A stretch of DNA of 54,049 nt. Source: Sphingobacteriaceae bacterium UBA6709. GTDB lineage: Bacteria; Bacteroidota; Bacteroidia; Sphingobacteriales; Sphingobacteriaceae. Position numbers and translations under genes: made by a program. The stretch lies in NCBI GenBank assembly GCA_002454425.1, contig DKIV01000022.1:47472-101520 (forward strand). The letters are read 5' to 3'. This document shows positions 8,861 to 17,908 of the stretch, one piece after another; positions within the stretch are counted from its first letter, which is position 1; the number at the start of each line of letters is the position of its first letter. The notes under the pieces were generated by a model that did no database searches, was not told the DNA's origin, and worked only from the letters and a program-made list of their open reading frames with translations.

Positions 8861-9262
8861 ATGTTTAGATATTTTTTTTTCATACTATTAGCGTCAGTAG
8901 TGCTTTCTTCTTGCTCGTCTCCTGTTAAAGACGAGGATTTCCACGGACGATGGAAATATCTTGAAGTAAGTAACCCCGAGCAGGTGCCGTTGCACGTGCA
9001 GCGTGGCGAGGAGCTTGCTCATCTAGATCCTTCGATATCCTTTTCACCTAAAGGAGAGTTAGTGATGAATTGGGGCGGCAAAGTATTGTCTCATGGGACA
9101 TATACCATAGAATATCCCAATATCGTCTATACTGAAGCTCTGGATAAAGGAAAGAGTAGAGTTATTCGTTTTCTGATAAAGAAGTTTGAAAGCGATACAT
9201 TGGTGTTTCAAACCGGGGAGGCCGATCCCGTACGTGTGAAAGCGGTAAGAGTTAATGAATAA
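8861..9262 (+). CDS. Small lipoprotein, lipocalin-like
   Basis: The 133-residue protein has a clear SPII signal with lipobox VLSSC, Cys18, so it is a membrane-anchored lipoprotein. The rest (FHGRWKYLEVS, then strand-like repeats such as LVMNWGGKVLSHGTYTIEY) has the pattern of small lipocalin-like or DUF4923-like domains of Bacteroidota. I do not recognise a specific family. The ATG is only 4 bases after a terminator hairpin and 23 after a -7-like box, so the message would have a very short leader. It may be co-transcribed with the DUF4271 gene 35 bp downstream. Confidence 0.75.
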   Translation: MFRYFFFILLASVVLSSCSSPVKDEDFHGRWKYLEVSNPEQVPLHVQRGEELAHLDPSISFSPKGELVMNWGGKVLSHGTYTIEYPNIVYTEALDKGKSRVIRFLIKKFESDTLVFQTGEADPVRVKAVRVNE

Positions 9263-9297
9263 ACATTCACTGTATTAACAATTAGTAGCTCAAGTCT

Positions 9298-10296
9298 ATG
9301 CTTCGGAAATATCTTTGCCTGTTAATTCTTTTTGTGCTTTCAGGCACCGCTGTGGCTCAGATCGACAGTAGTTCGCTAACTGCTCCGCAGGAACAGGATA
9401 TTGTCCATTCTTATCAAGATTCCATACAACGACTGAGATGGCTCGCCATGCGTGATTCGGTACGTAGAGTCCGTGATTCTATCCATGCTGTATCAGATTC
9501 GGTACTGTTGTCATGGGTAAAGGCGCCTGCACGCGGTCGTCCGAATCGTTTTCGAGACAGTATTGTTCAATACTACATGGTAAAGAATCTTGACTTTAAC
9601 GCGTGGAGAGCCCGTTTCGACAAGATTTCTAAGTACGATGCAGGAATGGCGCGACCGAAAGGTGAGCTATGGGTGGTAATTGTGGTGTTCGCATTGCTTT
9701 TACTTTTTGGAATCATGCGAAGTTCTTTCAGTAAGGAGTTAAATGCTTTGGTTTTTGCTTTCTTCAGTAATAGAACACTGGGGCAAATAAACAAGGAGGA
9801 AGACTTTTTCAATTCGTGGCCGTTCGTTTTTCTGTATTTGCTGTTTGGGTTTACCATTGGTATGTTTTTTTACGAATGTACAGGCTACTATCAGCTTACT
9901 TACGGCTATAGTGGTATCAGCTGGTATTTCCGCTTGTCTTTGGTGATTATTGCCATGTATACAGCTAAGGTTTTTATAATAAACATTCTTGGCTTTCTTT
10001 TTGGAGTTCGTAAGCTTGTAAGAGAGTACTCTTCGATTTTATACATGAGCTATACGTGCATAGCGATATTATTTCTGCCAATAATTTTGGCTTTTTGTTT
10101 AAGTCCGGCACGTTTTTCGCCCTATTATATTAATTTATCGTTAATTGTGTTCGGTATTGTTGTGATTTTTCAATTTATGAGGGCGGTAACGAATATTTTA
10201 TCAGGGTATAGGTTTCCGAAATTTTATTTAATTATCTATCTTTGTGCCCTCGAAATCTGTCCTTTGTTGATACTGATAAAGGCCTTGAGATTCTAA
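9298..10296 (+). CDS. DUF4271 family integral membrane protein
   Basis: The 332-residue protein has a signal-like N-terminus ending near AVAQ (residue 21), a charged arginine-rich region (about 50-110), then about six hydrophobic helices from residue 125 onward. This layout and its position immediately before hemD match the DUF4271 family, which in many Bacteroidota sits next to uroporphyrinogen-III synthase. Only 6 bp separate it from hemD, so they form an operon. A role in haem or envelope physiology is guessed only from that linkage; no catalytic motif is visible. Confidence 0.75.
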   Translation: MLRKYLCLLILFVLSGTAVAQIDSSSLTAPQEQDIVHSYQDSIQRLRWLAMRDSVRRVRDSIHAVSDSVLLSWVKAPARGRPNRFRDSIVQYYMVKNLDFNAWRARFDKISKYDAGMARPKGELWVVIVVFALLLLFGIMRSSFSKELNALVFAFFSNRTLGQINKEEDFFNSWPFVFLYLLFGFTIGMFFYECTGYYQLTYGYSGISWYFRLSLVIIAMYTAKVFIINILGFLFGVRKLVREYSSILYMSYTCIAILFLPIILAFCLSPARFSPYYINLSLIVFGIVVIFQFMRAVTNILSGYRFPKFYLIIYLCALEICPLLILIKALRF

Positions 10297-10302
10297 AAAG
10301 AT

Positions 10303-11064
10303 ATGCCAGAAGACAGAAAGAAAAAGGTAAAAAGCATCCTTGTAACTTTGCCAAAGCCCGAGTCGGAGAAGTCACCTTATTATGATTTGGCAAAGAAGTA
10401 CAATGTAAAGATTGACTTCCGATCTTTCATACATGTGGAGGGTGTGCCAGCGAAAGATTTTCGAAAAGACAAAATCAGCCTGGCCGAACATACTGCAGTG
10501 ATTTTTACAAGCCGTAACGCCGCGGATCATTTTTTCAGAATTTGTGAGGAAATGCGTTATGAAGTGCCGGCAGATATGAAATATTTCTGCCTGACAGAAA
10601 ACATCGCCTTGTATCTTCAGAAATATATTCAGTACAGGAAGCGAAAGATCTTTTTCGGCAAGCAGACTGCTGCTGATTTAGCGGAAGTGCTGAAGAAAAA
10701 TGCGTCTGAGAAGTTTCTCTATCCTTGTTCAGATGTAGCTAAAGAGGAAACGCAGAAGTTTCTTCAGGACAATGGGTATAATTTTACGCCAGCGGTGCTT
10801 TTTAGAACTGTGTGCAGCGACCTGTCAGATCTTGCGGAAGTTTTTTATGACGTTATCGCGTTCTTTAGTCCATCCAGTGTTCAATCTTTGTACAAGAATT
10901 TTCCTGATTTCATTCAAAATGCTACTCGTATCGCTGGTTTTGGAGCAAGTACGCAGAAGGCTATCCTGGAGCATGACCTGCTTCTTGACATCCCCGCGCC
11001 TACGCCTGCAGCGCCGAGCATGACCATGGCAATAGAGCAATATATAAAAACAGTTAATAAATAA
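10303..11064 (+). CDS. hemD: Uroporphyrinogen-III synthase
   Basis: The 253-residue cytosolic enzyme closes hydroxymethylbilane to uroporphyrinogen III in haem biosynthesis. The two-lobed HemD fold is seen from KSILVTLPKPE at the N-terminus, VIFTSRNAADHFF near 65-80, FLYPCSDVAKEE near 140-150 and VIAFFSPSSVQSLY near 185-200. The family is poorly conserved, but this order and spacing fit. It follows the DUF4271 gene by 6 bp and is closed by a terminator at 11124-11177. Haem made here could feed the heme oxygenase at 31133-31720, though that is a general pathway link. Confidence 0.8.
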   Translation: MPEDRKKKVKSILVTLPKPESEKSPYYDLAKKYNVKIDFRSFIHVEGVPAKDFRKDKISLAEHTAVIFTSRNAADHFFRICEEMRYEVPADMKYFCLTENIALYLQKYIQYRKRKIFFGKQTAADLAEVLKKNASEKFLYPCSDVAKEETQKFLQDNGYNFTPAVLFRTVCSDLSDLAEVFYDVIAFFSPSSVQSLYKNFPDFIQNATRIAGFGASTQKAILEHDLLLDIPAPTPAAPSMTMAIEQYIKTVNK

Positions 11065-11123
11065 ATTGATTGTTGCGTTGACTATAAAGATGTTAATGTA
11101 ACTTTTTGTTGTAATATTCGTAT

Positions 11124-11177
11124 AAAACCTCACCGGAGATGCATATATTCATGTGCAGCACTTGTGAGGTTTTTTTT
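11124..11177 (+). terminator. Terminator after hemD
   Basis: AAAACCTCAC (11124-11133) pairs with GTGAGGTTTT (11164-11173), followed by more T. The 30-base loop can form a smaller inner hairpin. It separates hemD from gldK. Confidence 0.7.
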
Positions 11178-11224
11178 ATCTTCCGATATTGGGAGTAGAA
11201 TTAAAGTTTGGATTGTCATCATCG

Positions 11225-12538
11225 ATGAAAAGTATACGTATTGTTATTCTGTTAGCGTTCCTATCAATAATCTTATTCAGTTGTGGTAAAGGTGGCTCTG
11301 AGGGGGAGCTTGTAGGCGTAAGAACACAGAAAGTTGTAAGTACAAGAGTTCCCTATGGAATGGTGTATGTTCCGGCCGGTAGTTTTATTATGGGGCAGAC
11401 AGACCAGGATATTACCTATGCGCAGACTGCCCAGAATAAGCAGGTTACTGTGCAGGCATTTTATATGGACGAAACCGAGATCACCAACGGGGAGTATCGA
11501 CAATTCGTGAATTGGGTACGTGACTCTATTGCGATAACAGATTATCTGCAAGACCCTAGTTTCTATATTCAGCCCAAGAATCAGGCAGCTGATGCTTCTG
11601 GTCGAAAATTTATCGATTGGAAAAAGGTTGGAGTAGATGGACAGAATATCTGGTCGTCTAAGCGAAACCAGGCCTACGCCAATAAATTGCAATCCATGTA
11701 TTATCAGGGAGAGGATCGTGTGTTTGACCGTAACGAACTGGACGTTCGCCTGTTGAAGTACAACTTCGCCATCATGAACTATCGTGACGCTGCGAATCAG
11801 CGTGCTAATAAGGCCAAAAGGCGCTCCGATTTCATCTTTAGAGATACGGTAGCCGTATATCCTGATACCCTGGTATGGCTTGCGGATTTTGCCTACGCCG
11901 GGAATGAGCCACTTACGCAAGGATATTTCTCGCATCCCTCATTTGCTAATTACCCCGTTGTGGGGGTCACCTGGCGTCAGGCCAGAGCCTTCACTGTGTG
12001 GCGCACACGTTTATATGAAGGAGGATCGCAATCGTCTCGTACACCGCGCCTGCCATTCGAGTTGCCTACGGAGGCAGAATTCGAGTATGCTGCCCGTGGA
12101 GGACGTGTAGGTACAGATTATCCATGGGGCGGACCCTATATCAGGAACGCTAAAGGCTGTCTGATGGCAAACTTTAAGCCGGGTCGAGGAAATTATAACG
12201 ATGATGGTGGAACAGTTACCGTAAATGTGCGTTCTTATTATCCGAATGACTTTGGTTTATATAATATGGCGGGTAACGTGGCTGAATGGACGGCCTCAGC
12301 TTTTGACGAGTCGGCTTCCACGTTCGTGCATGATATGAACCCTACATTTAATTATGAGGCGCGGCGTACAGACCCGGAAGTTTTAAAACGTAAGGTGGTT
12401 CGCGGTGGTTCATGGAAGGATATAGGCTATTTCCTACAGAACTCCACACGAACCTACGAATATCAGGATACTGCAAAATCTTATATCGGCTTCCGGTGCG
12501 TAACACGCTATCCGGGACGTGACAGAACAGATAAGTAG
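11225..12538 (+). CDS. gldK: T9SS/gliding lipoprotein GldK (PorK)
   Basis: The 437-residue outer-membrane lipoprotein forms, with GldN, the periplasmic ring of the type IX secretion system. An SPII signal ends at lipobox LFSC, Cys20. The remainder is a formylglycine-generating-enzyme-like (SUMF1) domain with VPAGSFIMGQTDQD near 55, ELPTEAEFEYAARGG near 285 and GLYNMAGNVAEWTASAFD near 350, as in GldK but used structurally. An upstream TTG at 11189 would spoil the signal peptide, so the ATG at 11225 is chosen. It begins the gldKLMN cluster, in the order known from Flavobacterium and Porphyromonas. Confidence 0.93.
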   Translation: MKSIRIVILLAFLSIILFSCGKGGSEGELVGVRTQKVVSTRVPYGMVYVPAGSFIMGQTDQDITYAQTAQNKQVTVQAFYMDETEITNGEYRQFVNWVRDSIAITDYLQDPSFYIQPKNQAADASGRKFIDWKKVGVDGQNIWSSKRNQAYANKLQSMYYQGEDRVFDRNELDVRLLKYNFAIMNYRDAANQRANKAKRRSDFIFRDTVAVYPDTLVWLADFAYAGNEPLTQGYFSHPSFANYPVVGVTWRQARAFTVWRTRLYEGGSQSSRTPRLPFELPTEAEFEYAARGGRVGTDYPWGGPYIRNAKGCLMANFKPGRGNYNDDGGTVTVNVRSYYPNDFGLYNMAGNVAEWTASAFDESASTFVHDMNPTFNYEARRTDPEVLKRKVVRGGSWKDIGYFLQNSTRTYEYQDTAKSYIGFRCVTRYPGRDRTDK

Positions 12539-12582
12539 TAATATCAAGAACATACAAACAATCATAACTAGACAAAAAAATC

Positions 12583-13392
12583 ATGGCAAATAAGAAAAAG
12601 TTTAACCTCTTCTCTCTCCATACCGCTATCTCCTGGGGTGCGAGTATTGTAATTATCGGAGCTCTTTTTAAGATTCTCCATTTAGGTGGAATTATGGGTA
12701 ACTACATGATCGGTATTGGTTTGGGTATCGAAGCCATTCTTTTCTTCTTAACAGGATTTACGCCTCCGGCGGACGATGTCGATTGGACCCGCGTATATCC
12801 GGAGCTATCAGATGATTATACTGGCGAGGTGAGACGTCCTGTGCAGCAGGTTGCTGCAGCTGGCTCTTCTACGACGCAGGCTTTAGACAAAATGCTTGCT
12901 GACGCTAAGGTTGGTCCTGAGCTTATTGAGAGTCTCGGTAATGGATTAAGAACTTTTGGCGATAAGGTAAATGCGATTTCTAACGTGGCGGATGTTTCTC
13001 TTGCGACCTCTGAATTTGCAGGAAACGTAAAAAGCGCGTCGGCGAAGTTTAATCAACTCGGCGATGCGTTTGATAAGGCGGCATCGGGACTTGTTGAAAT
13101 GGCTAATACAAACGTTGATTCCAAGGCGTATCATGAGCAGGTTAACAATCTTGCGAAGAACCTGTCGGCTCTTAATGCCGTTTATGAGCTTGAACTACAG
13201 GACTCAAGTGCTCACTTAAAGTCAATGAACAAGTTCTATCAGAATCTTGCCCTTACCATGGAAAACTTCAATGAGTCTATGGAGGATTCTAAACAGTTTA
13301 AAGAAGAAGTTGGACGCTTAGCTAAGAATTTGAGTTCTTTGAATGCGATTTACGGAAATATGCTCTCTGCGATGAACCAACCTCGTGTTTAA
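12583..13392 (+). CDS. gldL: T9SS/gliding motor protein GldL (PorL)
   Basis: The 269-residue inner-membrane protein forms, with GldM, the proton-driven motor of T9SS and gliding. Two membrane helices lie at about 16-35 and 40-59. Helix 1 carries Lys30 and His33, and helix 2 carries the in-membrane Glu50 (GLGIEAILFF), the type of residue known to be essential for the motor. The cytoplasmic tail has coiled-coil character and a repeated unit, NLAKNLSALNAVY (189-201) and RLAKNLSSLNAIY (245-257). It lies 44 bp after gldK and 29 bp before gldM. Confidence 0.93.
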   Translation: MANKKKFNLFSLHTAISWGASIVIIGALFKILHLGGIMGNYMIGIGLGIEAILFFLTGFTPPADDVDWTRVYPELSDDYTGEVRRPVQQVAAAGSSTTQALDKMLADAKVGPELIESLGNGLRTFGDKVNAISNVADVSLATSEFAGNVKSASAKFNQLGDAFDKAASGLVEMANTNVDSKAYHEQVNNLAKNLSALNAVYELELQDSSAHLKSMNKFYQNLALTMENFNESMEDSKQFKEEVGRLAKNLSSLNAIYGNMLSAMNQPRV

Positions 13393-13421
13393 TTTTCTTG
13401 TAACTATTTTATAATTCAAAA

Positions 13422-14954
13422 ATGGCTGGAGGAAAAGAAACTACAAGACAGAAGATGATCAATATCATGTATTTGGTATTGCTCGCTATGCTTGCTTTGA
13501 ACGTATCAGACACGATTCTTAATGCTTTCAAGAATATAAATGATAGTCTTGAAGAATCAAAATCTAACGTTAACACAGGCGTCGATCAACTCTTTGCGGC
13601 TTTTGAGGCTACGAAGTTGAAGGAACAGCCTGAAAGAGCAAAGCCTATTTACGACAAGGCCGTAAAGGCTCGTGATTTGGCGGAAAATCTAAACAATTAT
13701 ATAGAGTCAATTAAGCAACAGTTTATTACACAGGGTGGGGGATACGATCCGGAGTCAGGCGATCTTAAAGCTCGTGATAATCAGGATATTGCTCCGGGAT
13801 TAATGCTTAATAAAGGTGAGGGTAAGCGACTGAAAGATAAAATTAATAATACGCGGGAGCAACTTCTTGCTCTTCTGGATCAGAAGGATCGTGAGAATCT
13901 TAAACTTGCTTTGGCTGCGAATGACTTTAAGAAGAATGTGAATGGTAAGAAACGCTGGGAAGAGGTGAACTTCGGTGATGGTACTCCCCTGACCGCTGCG
14001 ATGACTATTCTTACAAAGTTGCAGGTTGATGCTAAGAATGCCGAAAATGAAGTTGTTAAAACTATTCTCGGTAAGATGGATATGGCGGTTGTAAATCTTG
14101 ATAAGTTTGAAGCTGTGGCGGTAGCACCTACGTCTTATGTGTTGCAGGGGCAGCCTTACAGCGCGGAAGTTTTTCTTACCGCTTATGATAGCAAATCAAA
14201 TCCTTCAATTTCTATCAATGGTAGTCCCGTAGCAGTACGCGATGGTCGCGGAACCTATATGGTTAACACTTCTAAGGAAGGGGTTTTCTCCTGGACCGGA
14301 ACAATTAAAGTTCAACAGACCGATGGCTCGATAAAGGAATATGCCACACCTGTGCAGAAGTATCAGGTTGCGCGTCCGTCGGCCGTGGTTTCCCCAGACA
14401 AGATGAATGTCTTTTACATGGGGGTAAACAATCCTGTTTCTGTATCAGCCCCCGGTATCCCCGTTGAGAACCTAAAGGTTAATATTTCGAGCGGTAATAT
14501 CAGTGGAGCTAACGGAAAATACAATGTTAAAGTGAATGCTGCTGGTACAGCGACAGTAACGGTGTCTGCTCAATTAAGTCCGGGAAAAGTACAAACTATT
14601 GGATCTACCGAGTTCCGCATAAAGCGTATTCCTGATCCGGTTGCCCGATTTGGCGGTAAGTCAGGAGGTACCTTAAATACAGCTGCAATCAAGGCTCAAT
14701 CAGACGTATTCGCGGTGCTTGAGAACTTTGATTTCGATGCCAAGTTCTCAGTAACACGTTTTACGCTTATCGTTGCCAAGCCTCGCGCGGACGCAGTTGT
14801 TTTACAAACCTCAGGGAACTCATTTAGCGCGGCTATGCGTTCAGCCATTGCAGGAATTACTCCGGGAACGCGCGTTATTTTTGATAATATCATTGCTGTA
14901 GGTCCTGATGGATCTCAGCGGTCTTTAAATTCTATTGCGTTAACTGCAAATTAG
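13422..14954 (+). CDS. gldM: T9SS/gliding motor protein GldM (PorM)
   Basis: The 510-residue protein has one N-terminal membrane helix (about 13-33, INIMYLVLLAMLALNVSD) that packs with GldL. A long periplasmic part of four known domains follows, reaching to the GldKN ring: a helical domain to about 225, then beta-sandwich domains (about 228-320, 325-405 and 410-510). Length and the MAGGKETTRQKMINIMYLVL opening are typical. It transmits motor motion through the periplasm. The gene is followed by gldN after 5 bp. Confidence 0.94.
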   Translation: MAGGKETTRQKMINIMYLVLLAMLALNVSDTILNAFKNINDSLEESKSNVNTGVDQLFAAFEATKLKEQPERAKPIYDKAVKARDLAENLNNYIESIKQQFITQGGGYDPESGDLKARDNQDIAPGLMLNKGEGKRLKDKINNTREQLLALLDQKDRENLKLALAANDFKKNVNGKKRWEEVNFGDGTPLTAAMTILTKLQVDAKNAENEVVKTILGKMDMAVVNLDKFEAVAVAPTSYVLQGQPYSAEVFLTAYDSKSNPSISINGSPVAVRDGRGTYMVNTSKEGVFSWTGTIKVQQTDGSIKEYATPVQKYQVARPSAVVSPDKMNVFYMGVNNPVSVSAPGIPVENLKVNISSGNISGANGKYNVKVNAAGTATVTVSAQLSPGKVQTIGSTEFRIKRIPDPVARFGGKSGGTLNTAAIKAQSDVFAVLENFDFDAKFSVTRFTLIVAKPRADAVVLQTSGNSFSAAMRSAIAGITPGTRVIFDNIIAVGPDGSQRSLNSIALTAN

Positions 14955-14959
14955 TTGAT

Positions 14960-15832
14960 ATGAAGAAGTTTTGTCTCCTGTTTATATTTGCGTCGTCATC
15001 CTTTCTGGCCTTCAGCCAAAAGCCTGATCTCAGCAACTCTAAGGAGCCGGTTGCAGAAACAGACACTCCTGTGGATGGATATTATAAGCAGAATAACATT
15101 CAGGATGCTAAGGTTACTCCTTATGCGAATGTTCGTGAGTCTGATGTGATGTTTTCGCGGCGTATATGGCGTGAGATGGATCTGCGCGAGAAGATGAACG
15201 CGATCTATGCCTCTCCCAAGAGTCGCCTTATTGACATTATTATGGATGCGATAAGTGCTGGTGAACTCACTGCCTATGATGCTACTGTGACGACGAAACA
15301 GGATCCTAACGGTGACGCTTTCACAAAGAAGCTTAGTCCGGAGCAGGCAAAGGCCACCTTCGTAGATAGTGTACTTATTGACGATTTTAACGCTAACGGC
15401 GAGAAGGTTGGCACACGTATGGTTGGTGGCGAATTCAATGCCGATAGTGTGGTTAAATTTCGCATTAAGGAGGACTGGATCTTTGATAAGAACCGCTCCG
15501 TGTTCGAGCCTCGTATTGTGGGTATAGCTCCCATGAAAAAGATCGTTGCTGCCGGACAGGACTTTGGTTATCAACCCGCTTTCTGGATTTATTTCCCTGC
15601 GGCAAGACATATCTTCGCGACTAAGCCCGTAACTTCACGTAATAATGATAATATTGGTCTCAGCTATGATGATGTGTTTGTTAAGCGATTGTTTTCCAGT
15701 TATATCGTTAAAGAGTCCAATCCCCGAAATGAATCTATCCGCGATTATAAAGAGGGTATAGACAGATTATATGAGTCGGAGAGAATCAAGAAAGAAATTC
15801 TTGATTACGAACAGGATCTCTGGTCTTTATAA
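14960..15832 (+). CDS. gldN: T9SS/gliding ring protein GldN (PorN)
   Basis: The 290-residue periplasmic protein pairs with GldK to form the large T9SS ring. A signal peptide ends near FLAFSQ (residue 20). The family core follows: ANVRESDVMFSRRIWREMDLREKMN near 55-80, IKEDWIFDKNRSVFEPRIVGIAP near 170-193 and the FWIYFPAARH region near 210. It lies 5 bp after gldM and is followed by a very strong terminator at 15841-15889, which ends the cluster. No gldJ or gldO is adjacent. Confidence 0.93.
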   Translation: MKKFCLLFIFASSSFLAFSQKPDLSNSKEPVAETDTPVDGYYKQNNIQDAKVTPYANVRESDVMFSRRIWREMDLREKMNAIYASPKSRLIDIIMDAISAGELTAYDATVTTKQDPNGDAFTKKLSPEQAKATFVDSVLIDDFNANGEKVGTRMVGGEFNADSVVKFRIKEDWIFDKNRSVFEPRIVGIAPMKKIVAAGQDFGYQPAFWIYFPAARHIFATKPVTSRNNDNIGLSYDDVFVKRLFSSYIVKESNPRNESIRDYKEGIDRLYESERIKKEILDYEQDLWSL

Positions 15833-15840
15833 AGCTTCGA

Positions 15841-15889
15841 AAAATAAAAGGGCTGCAGATATATTTACATCTGTAGCCCTTTTATTTTT
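15841..15889 (+). terminator. Terminator after gldN
   Basis: A 20-bp stem (15841-15860 with 15869-15888, one G-U pair) has an 8-base loop and ends in a T-rich run. The A-rich left arm means it could also work on the opposite strand for uvrC, whose stop is at 15984. Confidence 0.85.
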
Positions 15890-15983
15890 CCTTTGAGCTA
15901 AGTTGGAACAAGCAATCGAAGTACAGCAGGAGGGCAGCGCAACTTAATATATGGACTAACGATCCTGGTTCCGGCTTGACACA

Positions 15984-17831
15984 CTACGCGCCTTCTTCTT
16001 CTTGCTCTGTATCCTGAAAAGGCGATGCCTGCTCCTCTCCGCTAAAATAGTCCTGTAGGGCTTTAAGTTGACGCTGGTTTAGCAGCGTTTTTAGTTCCTC
16101 AACATTGGCTTCCCGAATCTTTTTTACGGATTTAAAGTGTGCCAGAAGCTTTTCAGCCGAAGTCTTCCCTATTCCCGGTACATTTGTAAGCTCAGTAACC
16201 AGCGTACCTTTATTTCGTTTACTCCTATGAAAGGTAATCCCGAATCGGTGTGCTTCATCCCGCAGTTGCTGGATAATTTTTAAGGTCTCCGACTTTTTAT
16301 CTAGATATAATGGATACTGATCGCCGGGATAAAACAACTCTTCCAATCGCTTGGCAATACCTATTACAGTCAACTGTGTTTCTATTCCTAGTTTCTTGAG
16401 GCTCTTCATTGCTGAGGAAAGTTGCCCTTTGCCTCCATCGATGATTACCAATTGCGGTAGGGGAGTTCCTTCATCAAGCATACGACGATAACGTCGGTAT
16501 ACAGCTTCCTCCATGGTTGCAAAATCATTGGGCCCCTCAACCGTTTTAACGTTAAAATGGCGGTAGTCTTTTTTAGAGGGACGCGCGTCTTTAAAGACCA
16601 CTATCGCTGAGACCGGATACTTACCCTGAAAGTTTGAGTTGTCAAAACACTCAATGTGTTTAGGCAGCTGATTTAGATGAAGGTCTTTCATCATCTGATT
16701 AAGGAGGCGTTCCGTTTTAACTTCAGGGTTCAGTTTCTCGTATTGGTCGATCCTCTCCCGTTTGAAGAATAAAACATTCTTTTGCGAGAGTTCAAGCAGT
16801 TTTTTCTTTTCTCCCTGTTTGGGAACCGTGAAACGAATTCCCTCTGATTCTACGTTCAGTTCAAATGGCACTATGACCTCCTTTGAGTTGCTCTCAAAGC
16901 GTGTTCTGAATTCTGAGATAGCAAATGACAGCAGTTCATCATCGCTCTCATCGAGCCTTTTCTTTAGCTCCAGCGTCTGGGTCTGTATGACTGTTCCGTT
17001 TATTACTTTCAGGTAGTTTACGAATGCGTATTTTTCGTCAGATGCAATACTGAATACATCTACATCCGTTATTGAAGAATTAACGATTGTCGACTTGCTT
17101 TGATAGTTCTCGAGCAGTTCCAGCTGGCGCTTAAGGCGGTGAGCATTCTCAAAGTTAAGTTCCGCCACTGCTTTCTCGAGGTCTTCCTTGACGCCGCGAA
17201 TAACCACCCCAGTCTTTCCGTTGAGGATATCCTTAATATCTTCAATATTTCTTTCATAATCTTCTTCGGTTTGTAATGCCTGACAGGGGCCTTTACAGTT
17301 TCCGATTTGATATTCCAGACATACCTTAAACTTCCCTGCCTGAATATTTTGCTGTGTCAGCGGCAGATTACATGTTCGTAGGGGGTATAGCTCCTTAACG
17401 AGGTCAAGGATTGTATGCATCATGCTTGCCGAAGCGTAAGGGCCGAGATATTTAGACCCGTCTTTGATGATCCGGCGCGTCCAGAATATCCTTGGAAAAG
17501 ATTCTTTCTTTATTACTATCCAGGGGTAAGTTTTATCATCCTTTAATAAGATGTTATATCGGGGCTGATGTTTCTTTATGAGGCTATTTTCGAGCAACCA
17601 TGCGTCTATTTCGGTATCAACGATGGTAAAGGTAATGTTGGCAATTTTGCTCACCAGTACCCGGGTTTTTCCACTTATCTTAAATTGATCGTTATTGAAA
17701 TATGAAGAAACTCGGTTTTTCAGGCTTTTAGCCTTTCCTATATAAATAAGTTCTCCGTTCGCATCCCAAAACTGATAAACTCCGGGCTTCCCTGGAATTT
17801 TTTTCAGCGCTTCTCTATAGTTAAAACTCAT
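15984..17831 (-). CDS. uvrC: Excinuclease ABC subunit C
   Basis: The 615-residue nuclease makes both incisions in nucleotide excision repair with UvrAB. The GIY-YIG domain (about 15-95) has GVY at 17-19 and YIGKA near 31. A UVR helical motif lies near 205-240. The C-terminal RNase H-like nuclease (about 375-535) opens with HIECFDNSNFQGKYPVSA and includes VIIDGGKGQL. The HhH pair (about 545-600) includes NVPGIGKTSAEKLLAHF. The acidic tail is QASPFQDTEQEEEGA. It lies downstream of pbp1A but behind a terminator at 17856-17884, so it probably has its own promoter, which I could not locate. Confidence 0.95.
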   Translation of the reverse strand: MSFNYREALKKIPGKPGVYQFWDANGELIYIGKAKSLKNRVSSYFNNDQFKISGKTRVLVSKIANITFTIVDTEIDAWLLENSLIKKHQPRYNILLKDDKTYPWIVIKKESFPRIFWTRRIIKDGSKYLGPYASASMMHTILDLVKELYPLRTCNLPLTQQNIQAGKFKVCLEYQIGNCKGPCQALQTEEDYERNIEDIKDILNGKTGVVIRGVKEDLEKAVAELNFENAHRLKRQLELLENYQSKSTIVNSSITDVDVFSIASDEKYAFVNYLKVINGTVIQTQTLELKKRLDESDDELLSFAISEFRTRFESNSKEVIVPFELNVESEGIRFTVPKQGEKKKLLELSQKNVLFFKRERIDQYEKLNPEVKTERLLNQMMKDLHLNQLPKHIECFDNSNFQGKYPVSAIVVFKDARPSKKDYRHFNVKTVEGPNDFATMEEAVYRRYRRMLDEGTPLPQLVIIDGGKGQLSSAMKSLKKLGIETQLTVIGIAKRLEELFYPGDQYPLYLDKKSETLKIIQQLRDEAHRFGITFHRSKRNKGTLVTELTNVPGIGKTSAEKLLAHFKSVKKIREANVEELKTLLNQRQLKALQDYFSGEEQASPFQDTEQEEEGA

Positions 17832-17855
17832 TTGCTGCTTTCTTCCTTAAAATAA

Positions 17856-17884
17856 GGGGGCAAAAGACCAACTCTTTTGCCCCC
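17856..17884 (-). terminator. Terminator between PBP gene and uvrC
   Basis: A perfect 12-bp stem (17856-17867 with 17873-17884) with a 5-base loop is followed, on the minus strand, by a T-rich stretch. It ends the porW-PBP message before uvrC. Confidence 0.75.
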
Positions 17885-17908
17885 AAACAAATATTGTCCC
17901 CAATACAC

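Noticed and set aside
11273..11935. Minus-strand 220-codon frame opposite gldK
   Set aside because: Long but antisense to a conserved T9SS gene; the product is low in structure and has no family pattern.
14996..15610. Minus-strand 204-codon frame opposite gldN
   Set aside because: Antisense to gldN; composition is driven by the complementary codons, and no domain is visible.
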